From NCBI GenBank assembly GCA_016801845.1, contig CM028918.1, positions 16,112,501 through 16,176,500 of the forward strand: DNA of 64,000 nucleotides, written 5' to 3'. Below the pieces are notes generated by a model that did not search any database, had not been told where the DNA came from, and saw only the letters and a program-made list of their open reading frames with translations. This DNA comes from Polydactylus sextarius. Lineage: Eukaryota; Chordata; Actinopteri; Polynemidae. Made by a program: the position numbers and the translations under genes. Shown piece after piece: positions 39,101 through 49,196 of the stretch. Each line of letters begins with the position of its first letter. Positions within the stretch are counted from its first letter, which is position 1.

Positions 39101-41504
39101 GATGAGTGTGTGAACGCTTCAGTTGCTTCTTTAGCTAAAGTCAGAGAAAAATCTGTACCAGCCACTTCCGTCCCCAGTGAACGTGTTTTCTCCACTGCAG
39201 GAGACACTGTCGCCTCTTCTGCTCCCAAAAATTTGATTACTTAGATTTGATTAAAAAATAAATGCCCATTTCCTAAGTGGTTGGTGGAAAAAATAATGAT
39301 GCCTCCTACACGCAGCAGCTTTAAGTGAAAGCAGACAATTTTTTCCAACATCTCCTGGACATGTTGATGCACAATATACACTTTTAGGTGAATAAAATAT
39401 TTCTAATAAAGACGTGGACGTGTTGTGAAGTGTTGTGAGCAAAGAATGGTCAGTAAAACCTGCAGGCATGATACCACAGCTTTTTAAAAATGAAACGAAA
39501 TGTTGAACTAAAGCTTATCTACACTGGCCAAGGAGACCCTACTCCCTACTCCCTGAGGAAGGACCAGGTTTACTGTCTTCAGTCTGGATTCATCCTCCTC
39601 CACACGTTCACCAGACCAGACCAGCTGCTTTAAAGCTGAGAGTCTGGATGAGGATGATTATCATGTAAAAACTTGTTCTCTATGCAGTTAAAATCACCAT
39701 GACAGACTTCAAATTAGATTAAATTAGATTAGATTCAACTTCATGTGTCATTACACATGTATAAATACAAGGTAATGGAATGTGGTTTAGCATCTAATCA
39801 GAGGTGCAAGGAGCAGAAAGTGTGAGATATAACGGAATATACGCACACTGTACATAGTACAGCATAGTTTGTAGTAAATTATGTGCAAATAGTTTCCCCT
39901 TCACACTCCCTTCTCTAGTTAGAGTCATTCAAAATCACTGTATATTGCTAGTAAAAATAAGATAAATAAAATCCCACAGGATGACGTCATCCATGCTGCA
40001 GCAGTGACTAGTGGAGATTTTGACGGTGGGTGAGGGTTTTAAAAACCCTGCTGGTCAAGATCAAAACAACGTCACCGGTGAAAACTTAAAAAAAAAAAAA
40101 AAAAATCTACATAAGACTCAAATCACCAAACTAAAACCTGATGTAAACCTTTGAACAGCATCAACACTTTTGTCAGATTAAAACATTAAAATTGAACTGT
40201 AGTCCATCCCACAACCCCACAAAAAACCTAAAAAGCTTGATATGCCCCGATATGCTCAGATCCACTGCTCCACTGAACAGACGATCACATATGTGGACGA
40301 GATAGACAGAGAGAGAGAGAGAGAGAGGTTGAGTTCCTCCAAGTTTGTTAATTTACCTTCTGATGGAAAGTGTCTCTCTGTTGTCGTTGTTTTAAACATG
40401 TCAGTTTGAAATGATTTAAACAGTTCATCATATTCTCACCTGTTTTCTCCTTTGAGGTCTGAGGAGTGAAGGTAAACTCCTGGAATGTCTTTGTGTTAAT
40501 ATCTGTCACTTTACACTTGAGTAACTTGTTATTATTCAACTTGTGATTAAGGTCAGATGTTGTAAACGTCACCGTGTCAGAACAGGAAGACTGTGATCTC
40601 TTCATGTCTGTGACATCATCCTTTTTACCCTCATACAGCCACTCTGCTGTGTATCTACAGCCTCCATATGTCAACACAGAGCAGGTTAATGTCACCTCAT
40701 CACCGTCCTTATGTTCAGTCACTGGTGAAGATGGAGACAACAAGAGCAACATTAACTTCATCACTGTGATCATCATTATTGTCATGTTTCACTAAATTGT
40801 TCTGACAAGACAGTTTGAGCTGAAAACATTATGAAGTAAATACTCACTGTTAACAACAGACAGATAAACCTCAGTGTCTGAACCTTGTTGTTGTCCTGTT
40901 TTGTCAAACTGTCTGCAGTAGTAATGTCCAACATCCTCATCTGTGACCTTCTTTATAACCAGAGAACATTTCTCTGTAACATTCAGTCTGTCTGATTTAG
41001 ATGTGACTGCTTCATGAATCTTCCATTGTTCAAACACTGTTACTGCTGCTCTGCTGCTTGAGTCACTGAAGATCCAGGTAGTTTTGTCACATTGATCCTG
41101 ATCATCTGTCTCATGTTGACAAGGTAAAGTGACGTCATCTCCAACTCTGACAAAGAAAACTAAAGGATTTTGTCCAGTTGCTGTTGGGAAAGAGAGAAAT
41201 ATGAAAAACACATTAGGGAAAAAAAATACTTAAAAAATACTTAAGAATATGACTTAATGTGAGGATCATTTTAGATACAATAGAAATTTACAAATGCGTC
41301 CTGTCCTTGTTTTCAGAGACATTTACACTCACTGATAGACTTGGTTGTGTCACTTAACAAAGTAATACTAAATAAAGAAGCATGAGTAATATTAATCTTT
41401 GTGTTTGTTTTTATTGAATGTGTGTTCCATGTGTCCTTACCTGTAAACTGAAGCACCAGGATCAGAAATAAAGACATTTTAATCCATCTGAATTCAGCCA
41501 TCAT
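36163..41504 (-). CDS. Receptor D: two-Ig-domain receptor with type-2 tail and altered stalk (possibly functional)
   Basis: Exons: 41504-41441, 41180-40848, 40721-40440, 37881-37798, 37650-37558, 37454-37426, 36249-36163; 972 nt, 323 residues, frame open. The signal peptide has W for R (AEFRWIKM). The V-Ig ends SVVN rather than SVVT. Stalk exon 1 has lost its 5' part and acceptor by deletion near 40391 and is probably skipped. Stalk exon 2 is unusual: an upstream indel shifts the frame and a ten-A run shifts it back, so the residues between are novel (R-G-H-S-K-S-D-I-N). Its donor is GC in place of GT. The tail is like that of C, with V-N-Y-E-N-V at Y310. The 2.5-kb intron between stalk exon 2 and the second Ig holds two versions of the intron, one diverged, plus a second hAT fragment. 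Confidence 0.7.
38765..40300 (-). repeat. Second, diverged copy of the stalk intron inside receptor D
   Basis: At about 38768-38815 the sequence CTGCAGTATCTGGTATTTTA and what follows repeats 37680-37730. From 38825 on, the text follows 38106-38700 again but with many substitutions, ending at a short GA tract. So D carries a recent intron (like C) followed by an older one, as expected from unequal crossing-over between a type-2 unit and an older unit. Confidence 0.75.
39020..39400 (+). mobile_element. hAT transposase C-terminal fragment in receptor D intron
   Basis: The plus strand reads S-V-P-A-T-S-V-P-S-E-R-V-F-S-T-A-G-D-T-V, the hAT dimerisation block, closer to consensus than the three spacer copies. 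The flanks differ from those copies, so this is an independent hAT insertion. Only the C-terminal part is recognisable. Confidence 0.75.
40307..40328. repeat. Short (GA)n tract in receptor D intron
   Basis: The shortest of the five homologous GA tracts, in the diverged intron part of receptor D. Confidence 0.85.
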
Positions 41505-41626
41505 GCTTCTCTGTCTCTCTCTGACTTTGTCAGTCTCTTGTTCTCAAGCTCTCAACTGTCAAAGTCTGTCAAGTTGTTTATTCTTAAAGATGAATTTAGC
41601 CTCTGTTTCCTGTGACAAGTGAGATG

Positions 41627-41636
41627 TCACTTCCTC
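41627..41636 (-). promoter_or_regulatory. ETS/PU.1-like site upstream of receptor D
   Basis: GAGGAAGTGA on the minus strand, 123 bases before the start codon. The neighbouring sequence differs slightly (ACAAGT for ACGAGT on the plus strand) but the core is unchanged. Confidence 0.5.
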
Positions 41637-42136
41637 ATAGTGACCTCACACTGTGTTATCTTTTTCCATCATGAATGAGCTTTTATTAATTTAAAAATAT
41701 TAAAACATGAATTAATGTCAACATTTGATGCATTTAACACAACATTAAAAACACAATCTCCTGATGATGTGAATAGAATCCACATTTATTAGTTTCACCA
41801 CTATGACTGTAGCTTTTATTAACTTGTACATATCAAAAACAAGAAAATAATCAACATTGATATTTGGTGCATTTGAACACAATCTCTGTACAATGTCAAA
41901 CCACCAAGTGCAGTCTGTGTTTGTGGTCTGGTCTGTTAGACCACAGGAAAAGAAAAAGAAGTATGAAGACTGTTAGTTAATACATTTTTGCATTAACACA
42001 CATAAGATGATGTTTTACTGATCTCAGACCTGTTGGTTCCTCATTGTGTCTGTTAAGTAATTTATCTGAGAACTGGGGAAAGGGGGAAGCGTTGTCATGA
42101 CAATATAACTACAGCAGCAGCAGAGCTGTGGAGGTG

Positions 42137-43858
42137 TTTTTTATTTATTTTTTTTATTTTATTTATTAGTTATTTGCAGCTTTACGGTATAAAACACTTT
42201 AACTTACAAAACAAAAATGAATAAAACAATTTGTGCAGATTTTTTATGCATTCGCATACATTCGCCATATTTCCTCGTCTTAGATTTCTGGAGACTTTCG
42301 TTTGTCTCATTATCTCCGTCTCTCTTTGCCTTTTCGTCACTGTTAAATATGTTTCCATTTTTCTTAAAGGCTTTGTTTACTGCGCTTCATATCTGTTGCT
42401 CTGTACTGTGTGTGTGTGTGTGCGCGCATTCTTGGTGCAAAAAACCCTGCCACCTAATGTAGTGGATGGACAATTACACTTTATCTGGTACAGCAAAAAA
42501 AGCATGTTCCCCAGGGCCAGTGATGTCTGTTACTATGGTACACAGCCTGAAGACACCTGCCAGTGCTGAGACAAGAAATTGAAAGAATATGTCACTGTCT
42601 CATGACCAAGCATTGTCCATGAGTACAACATCAAGATGGGTGGAGTTGATTTGATGGATAGAATGATTAGTTACTATCACATGAGCACCTGTACTAAGAA
42701 GTGGACAATGCAGATGGTAATGCACTTCACTGATCTGGCTTTAGCCAACAGCTGGCTACTCTACTGCAGAGACCATGCAATATGTGCTGGAACAAAGACC
42801 AGACCTATCAGTCGAAGAAGATTTAAATCAAGGGATAAAACATCATGTGATGGAGTTGCAACATGTCAAGCGGGCTAATGCCCACCTGTGGAGATGATCA
42901 GCCTGAAGAATGTGATGTGCTGCAGACTACCAGGCTAGCAAGTGTTCTTGTGTTTGCAAACTGTGCGCAACTGTTACTCAGCCTTCCACACATAGGTGAT
43001 GGCAGTGATTCTCAAGGTGTGCACATGTTCCTACAGTGTACATGTACTCTTTGTGACATTATTACTTTGTGTGTGTTCAATTTCACATGAGCCATATTGT
43101 AACTGTGACTGTCCAAAAGGGGCAAAAGTGTTGTTTTTTCATTTTCTTTTGTTTTTTTCACTATGATGTTAAAAGCACATTAGTAGCCTGATGCAATAGT
43201 GACAATTTAAAATACTTTGAATGTTTTATATTTTGTTACAGGTATACAATGTCATCCTTCAACTGTTTGCAGCATTTCAAATGAGCCATATGATAGTTTT
43301 ACCTGTCCAAAAGGGGCAAAAATGCAATGTTTCCATGTTGTTTTTACCCTCTGATATTCAAAACATGTTCAAAAATATGTGTGTATGTGTTACTAATACA
43401 TGCAAAAGCAGTCAGGAAAAACTGCTGTGTTCAAGTTGGAAATAAAAAGTTTTTCACTCTATTACACAAAGGTGATTTTATTGTGTTTTATGGAAATTAG
43501 GAACAAGAATCCACATATGTGGACATCATTTTTCTCTAAAAGTACATCACATCAAAAGACGATGTTTAGTTTTTATCCAAATTAGGTTCCAATAAGCCCA
43601 AATAGCAAAGAGAAATAAAATGCATGTAAAAAAAAACAGCTTGGGCGATAAGCTCGGTGCGTATTTTCTGCATTATGCTCCGGTGTCCAGCAAAAACAGA
43701 AGTCCTGTGTATCTACTGGGAGGACTATGACGGAGCTGGAATGAAGTGTAGCCGCAGCCGGTGGAAGCAAACATTGACTAGACTTGAAACATATTGGCTC
43801 TGCTGCCATTTTCGAAGCACAGACGCAATTCACATGCATCTGGTAGAATTTAGCCTGA
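42137..43858 (+). mobile_element. piggyBac-type element inserted between receptors D and E (degenerate)
   Basis: The plus strand at 42612-42875 encodes P-S-I-V-H-E-Y-N-I-K-M-G-G-V-D-L-M-D, the hallmark near the last catalytic Asp of piggyBac transposases, followed by K-K-W-T-M-Q-M-V-M-H-F-T-D-L-A-L-A-N-S-W-L-L-Y. Further on (about 42905-43005) a Cys-rich stretch ending R-N-C-Y-S-A-F-H-T resembles the C-terminal zinc-finger region but is cut by stops. The N-terminal two thirds is missing or unreadable. Two 40-base direct repeats (43087-43127, 43280-43321) lie behind it. The limits are set by where homology to the receptor units stops (near 42137) and resumes (near 43858). Confidence 0.8.
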
Positions 43859-46800
43859 AGAGGGAACTTTGATAGTGCTGTAGGTCACTGCATCGCCTTC
43901 AGCATTATCATCAGCATCAGTGTGAACCTGGTGGGAAACAGTAGTACAACACAGGAATCACACAAATATAAATTTAACACATCACCTGATAGCAGTTAAA
44001 CCCAACAAATCTTGATGTTTTTCATAAATAAAGTTAATTAAACAAAGGTTATAAAGGACAAGGTCTCTTATCTCTTATGTTATCTAATTTAACTCTGTGA
44101 CTGACACAAGGAAGAGTCATTGTTTAAATAAACAAACTGAAATCTATCTGATAAATATGACTGAAACTAGTGTAGTGCAGTTCCTCTAATCACAATGACA
44201 TGTTCTAGTCTCTGTGATAAATCCTTGTGAATGATTGTATCAACGCTGCGATCAGAGCCAGGAGGACAATTAATAGAGACAAGTCTATTGTCTGAGATCG
44301 TGAGAAGTCTGTTGGTTACTGTCACTTATGTTGTTTCTGTGCTATGATGAAAATCCTGACTGAAAATCTTCATACAAGTTATTCCTGTGTAAACAGTTAC
44401 ATAGCTCAGCAGCAACAACTTTTACAAGGATTTTGGAAATTAAAATGAGGTTTTATATATAGCTATAGCTAGATAATCTGGGTCCATGGTGAAGACTTTT
44501 TAGGTAATGGGAGAATTACTTTACAAGCCTGTGGTACGTAGCCTGTTACTAGAGATAAATTGGTCAGATCCAGGATGGAGGTGTCAATTAAAGGTAGGAC
44601 TTCCTTGAATAGTCAAGTTGGCACAGGGTCTAGAGACAAGTTTTTGGCCTGAAAGAAACTGTTGAAGACAGCTCAGAGAGATCTATGGGAGAAAAGCTGT
44701 ACAGATAAAAATCAGCTGGATCTTACTGGACCTTACCAGCTGTTCCAGCTGGTAAGGAGTTGCCCCCTGAAACCAGAGACACAAGGTCAAACCCACCCCG
44801 TGACAGACAGATACATGCATCCACCGACTGCACACTGATACAGAGCTAAGAGGGCAAAGAGGAAGGTCTTTAACCAGACAAAACATCTTACGTTAACATG
44901 CGCTAATCTTTGCTCCTCTACAGCAAATATTATGTACATTCAGGCAGACTTATCCCCACACATCCAGCCACTTGGTAGAGAAGAATAAACAAGAATTGTC
45001 TTCTTAAGTAAGTAAGCAGTGTGCCACATCCATACAACTGTAAAAGGTAAGACAATGTGGAAGTAACCCAAGGTATTCTGAATACTTTACTCACATTGAT
45101 AGATAAAAACTCTTAAATTCAGAATCAGAAATTTAGAGTAAGGACCAGGTGGAAGATACACAGCTAATATCAGAGTTGGATTTACATTTTCCAGTTTGGA
45201 TTTGAGAGACTGAGACTTTTAAATTAGTTATACCTAGACGTAGGTTTAGTGTTGAAACTGGAGTTAAAAATGGCTGTGAACCTCCTCCTCAGCCTGTTAA
45301 TGAGTTGGAGGCATTGATTTATTCAGACTAACAAAATCATCCTGCTGTAACCAGATTTCAGTAAAACAGAATAAATCAATAATCTGATTAATGAGATTCA
45401 GATGGAAGTGATCTTATATTTTATCGCATCACATTTAAATAATCTTATTATTTTATTCTATTACAGTAACTGTATTCATTTTAATTAGATTTGATGAGTA
45501 TCTCCTCTTTTTGGTTCAATAAATGTTGTTGTTGTGGAGCAGAGACACAATTTCTATATGTTTATATGAGGGTGACTGCTCTAACTGAAACACAGAGACA
45601 TGTGTAAAACTAACTCTGCCTCCTGGTCTCAGTGTGAGGGGACTGCAGGATATAACTCATCAGGCATCTTACCTGAGCTTTACGGTTCCTCTTGAAGTAG
45701 CTGATGGAGACGTAGGAAACATCATGTTCAGGATCAGCCTACACAGTGAGGACAACATGATGACTGATCAGTAACATGTGGATTAACACTGAGTCACACA
45801 TTTAAGAGAAGTTGTAGTTTCATCATATTTCCTCCTGTTTCTTCTTTTAACATACAGGGAACAATTAGATTAAAGAGTCACTGTGTTTCACACAGACACA
45901 TTCTACACATCAAATATAAAGGGAGTGTAACTTTGTGCTGCCTGTAGTGTGTGATCTCACTGTCCTGACTGGTTTGTGAAGCAGACTGAGTCACTGGAGT
46001 GTTTAAGTTCAGTCCCTGCACAAATACAGTTTAGTATCATTCAGTCATTGTTTTTCCTGAAAGCTCCTCTCAGTGGAAATGAGCAACACCAGCACAATGT
46101 GATGCAACATGTGCAACAGTTAATAGTGAAGACCAATAAACACAAACCTCACTTCATTTCTAAAATCACAACAACAGAAACATTTGATTATTCAGATTTA
46201 AAACTCACCGTGCTTTCATCCGTCTTGGTTTCGTTCCCTGAAAAGACAAAAGAGTCACAGAGAAATTTCAGATTCATCAAAGTTTCTTGTTTGTAAAAAA
46301 TTTCATGTGTGAATGTTGTCACCTTTAGTTTTCTTCCATCTGATGAGCACAACAACAATGAAGAGAGCTGCTAAACCCACAGCTGCAATGATGTACAACC
46401 ACCACAAGCCTGAACAGAGAATTCAGAGGTGATAAAAACAGTGACTGGTGTTGTTCTGCTCAGATGACATATCTCTTCCTACAGCCAGGTGGCGCTCTGA
46501 CATTTACATTTTAAACTATAAAAGACACAAGAGAGAGAAATATACTAGTAAAGAATGATGCACGTCCATACTGTATGAAATATTGTCAGCAAATGAAAAT
46601 GTCAATAAAAACACAAAAAATAGTAAAAACGCACTTTCTGCCTTTTCCATCTTCCATCTGACAAATGTCACGTTGTTATAATCATCCATCCTCACACAGA
46701 GATGGAGGTGAAGCTCCTCGTCCCGATTGTTGAGTATCATATATAGTTGTCTCTGAAGAGACGCTACCTGGTTCAACAACAGACTTACATCCACACAGGA

Positions 46801-46937
46801 TGTTTCAGACCAGAGTCACACCTGCCCGTATCTGGACAGCTCACTACTGAGGAACTTGTTGGACATGAAGGGGACACTAGACAGGACAACCTTGGTGGCA
46901 GGTTGGGACAGAGACAGTACTTAGATGAAGGGGAGAG

Positions 46938-47020
<83 letters not shown>

Positions 47021-47078
47021 TTCACTTCCTCTTTGTTTAACTTACCTTCTGATGGAAAGTATCTCTCTGTGGTTGTGG

Positions 47079-47122
<44 letters not shown>

Positions 47123-48274
47123 GATCCAGTTGCATCTTTTTCTAAAATTTAAACATGTAATTATTAAACATGTCAGTTTGAAATGATTTAAACAGTTCAT
47201 CATATTCTCACCTGTTTTCTCCTTTGAGGTCTGAGGAGTGAAGGTAAACTCCTGGATTGTCTTTGTGTTAATATCTGTCACTTTACACTTGAGTAACTTG
47301 TTATTATTCAACTTGTGATTAAGGTCAGATGTTGTAAACGTCACCGTGTCAAAACAGGAAGACTGTGATCTCTTCATGTCTGTGACATCATCCTTTTTAC
47401 CCTCATACAGCCACTCTGCTGTGTATCTACAGCCTCCATATGTCAACACAGAGCAGGTTAATGTCACCTCATCACCATCCTTATGTTCAGTCACTGGTGA
47501 AGATGGAGACAACAAGAGAAACATTAACTTCATCACTGTGATCATCATTATTGTCATGTTTCACTAAATTGTTCTGACAAGACAGTTTGAGCTAAAAACA
47601 TTATGAAGTAAATACTCACTGGTAACAACAAACAGATCAACCTCAGTGTCTGAACCTTGTTGTTGTCCTGTTTTGTCAAACTGTCTGCAAGAGTAATGTC
47701 CAACATCCTTATCTGTGACCTTCTTTATAACCAGAAAACATTTCTCTGTAACATTCAGTCTGTCTGATTTAGATCTGACTGCTTCGTGAATCTTCCCATG
47801 TTCAAACACTGTTACTGCTGCTCTGCTGCTTGAGTTACTGAAGATCCAGGTAGTTTTGTTACATTGATCCTGATCATCTGTCTCATGTTGACAAGGTAAA
47901 TTAACGTCATCTCCAACTCTGACTAAGAAAACTAAAGGATTTTGTCCAGTTGCTGTTGAGAAAGAGAGAAATATGAAAAATACATTAGGAAAAAAATACT
48001 TAGAAAATACTTAAGAATATGACTTAATGTGAGGATCATTTTAGATACAATAGAAATTTACAAATGCGTCTTGTCCTTGTTTTCAGAGACATTTACACTC
48101 ACTCATAGACTTGGTTGTGTCACTTAACAAAGTAATACTAAATAAAGAAGCATGAGTAATATTAATCTTTGTGTTTGTTTTTATTGAATGTGTGTTCCAT
48201 GTGTCCTTACCTGTAAACTGAAGCACCAGGATCAGAAATAAAGACATTTTAATCCGTCTGAATTCAGCCATCAT
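43850..48274 (-). CDS. Receptor E: two-Ig-domain ITIM receptor with transposon-truncated tail (8 exons)
   Basis: Closest to A in its 3' half. Exons: 48274-48211, 47952-47620, 47493-47212, 47141-47046, 46409-46323, 46237-46209, 45738-45673, 43927-43850; 1035 nt, 344 residues, frame open. The poly-Thr tract here is in stalk exon 1; stalk exon 2 is absent and its place is taken by unrelated DNA with LINE debris. The membrane exon has the same G-L-W-W-L-Y-I-I as A. The tail keeps VSYVSI (Y306) and VTYSTI (Y335). Just after K-V-P-S-S-G the homology to A ends and TAA follows, so the third ITIM (SLYATI in A) is lost to the piggyBac-type insertion. In the V domain EVDLFVVT replaces EVDLSVVT and T-D-K-D replaces T-D-E-D; in the second Ig, S-C-F-D replaces S-C-S-D. 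Confidence 0.8.
43928..45672. other. Large last intron of receptor E
   Basis: About 1.75 kb against 0.88 kb in A. The right part (45440-45672) matches A's intron (12030-12259). The left 1.4 kb has no counterpart in A and no recognisable gene; it may hold further insertions. Confidence 0.6.
46640..46910 (-). mobile_element. LINE ORF1 (Tx1-like) fragment in receptor E intron
   Basis: The minus strand encodes V-V-L-S-S-V-P-F-M-S-N-K-F-L-S-S-E-L-S-R-Y-G-Q and, after a stop and a deletion, S-L-Q-R-Q-L-Y-M-I-L-N-N-R-D-E-E-L-H-L with V-T-F-V further on. This matches the pattern of the nucleic-acid-binding ORF1 of Tx1-type LINEs in fish (P-x-x-x-x-x-x-L-x-x-E-L-S-R-Y-G, then R-R-Q-x-x-M-x-L-N). It sits where stalk exon 2 should be. 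Confidence 0.6.
46933..47016. repeat. (GA)n microsatellite next to receptor E stalk exon
   Basis: Longest of the five GA tracts, ending about 30 bases from stalk exon 1, the same placement as in A and C. Confidence 0.95.
47073..47123. repeat. (GTT)n tract coding for poly-Thr in receptor E stalk
   Basis: Read on the minus strand as ACA codons in stalk exon 1, giving a run of about 17 Thr followed by T-T-T-T-E-R-Y-F-P-S-E. In A the expanded Thr tract is in stalk exon 2, so expansion happened independently in a different exon. Confidence 0.9.
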
Positions 48275-48396
48275 GCTTCTCTGTCTCTCTCTGACTTTGT
48301 CAGTCTCTTGTTCTCAAGCTCTCAACTGTCAAAGTCTGTCGAGTTGTTTATTCTTAAAGATGAATTTAGCCTCTGTTTCCTGTGACGAGTGAGATG

Positions 48397-48406
48397 TCAC
48401 TTCCTC
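48397..48406 (-). promoter_or_regulatory. ETS/PU.1-like site upstream of receptor E
   Basis: GAGGAAGTGA on the minus strand, 123 bases before the start codon. Shared unit sequence continues to about 48850 and then stops; this is the right edge of the receptor array. Confidence 0.5.
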
Positions 48407-48984
48407 ATAGTGACCTCACACTGTGTTGTCTTTTTCCATCATGAATGAATGTCAATGTTTGATGCATTTAACACAAAATTAAAAAAACATGATTGTCTGA
48501 TGATGTGAAGAGAATCATCATTTATTAGTTTCACCACTATGACTGCTCAACACTGTACCATGTAAAACCACCAAGTGCAGACTGTGTTTGTTCTCATGGT
48601 CCATTTGTGGCCTGTTAGACCACAGGAAAAGAAGAAGAGAAGTGAGGAAGTTGAAGGTGTGAAGATTGTCAGTTAAGATAAATGTTTGCATTAATGCAAC
48701 TCTTTTTTTTTTTTAGACTGTTCATTAGAAAACAGACAGATTCATGGTGTTTGACAGCACATGAACAGACAAGTGAAGAGTCAAACTCTTTGTTCACCAG
48801 AATTTGAAACTTCAGTCAACTCAAAATTTGACTGTTGATGTTCAAGGTGCTACATGGTGATACTGTAGCACAAAATAATGGAATGAAATACTGAAGAAAA
48901 ATACAATACACACATATATGTATGTGTATATGTACTCAAAATGTTATTTCCTGTAAACACTGGGGAGGAGGGTAAAAAAGGGAG

Positions 48985-49067
48985 GGGCCGGCGAGGCTCT
49001 CCTGTCTGTCAGCTCAAACTCCATTTTATAAAGTGTACGCAGCAGAAGGAGAGTGAAGCTGAGGCAG
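48985..49067 (+). promoter_or_regulatory. Candidate promoter and first non-coding exon, copy 1
   Basis: A GC-richer stretch with CTCAAACTCCATTTTATAAA (TATA-like TTTATAA) and then GCAGAAGGAGAGTGAAGCTG leading to a strong donor CAG|GTGAGT at 49068. A close relative lies at 51030-51114. No ORF is needed, so it is most likely 5'UTR. It points toward the cassette exons and the C19orf12-like gene on the plus strand. Confidence 0.45.
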
Positions 49068-49159
49068 GTGAGTGTAAATACAACATTTTTGTTATTTTAC
49101 TGTGTGAGTCAGTTTGTTCTTATGGACTGTAGAGGGAAGAGACACAGTGAACTTGTGTT

Positions 49160-49162
<3 letters not shown>

Positions 49163-49194
<32 letters not shown>
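49163..49194. repeat. (CA)n microsatellite
   Basis: About 16 CA units roughly 95 bases after the first candidate donor site. Confidence 0.95.

Positions 49195-49196
<2 letters not shown>

Noticed and set aside
42217..42462. Plus-strand open frame left of the piggyBac motif as transposase N-terminus
   Set aside because: Its residues show no piggyBac pattern; only the part from about 42612 onward is recognisable.
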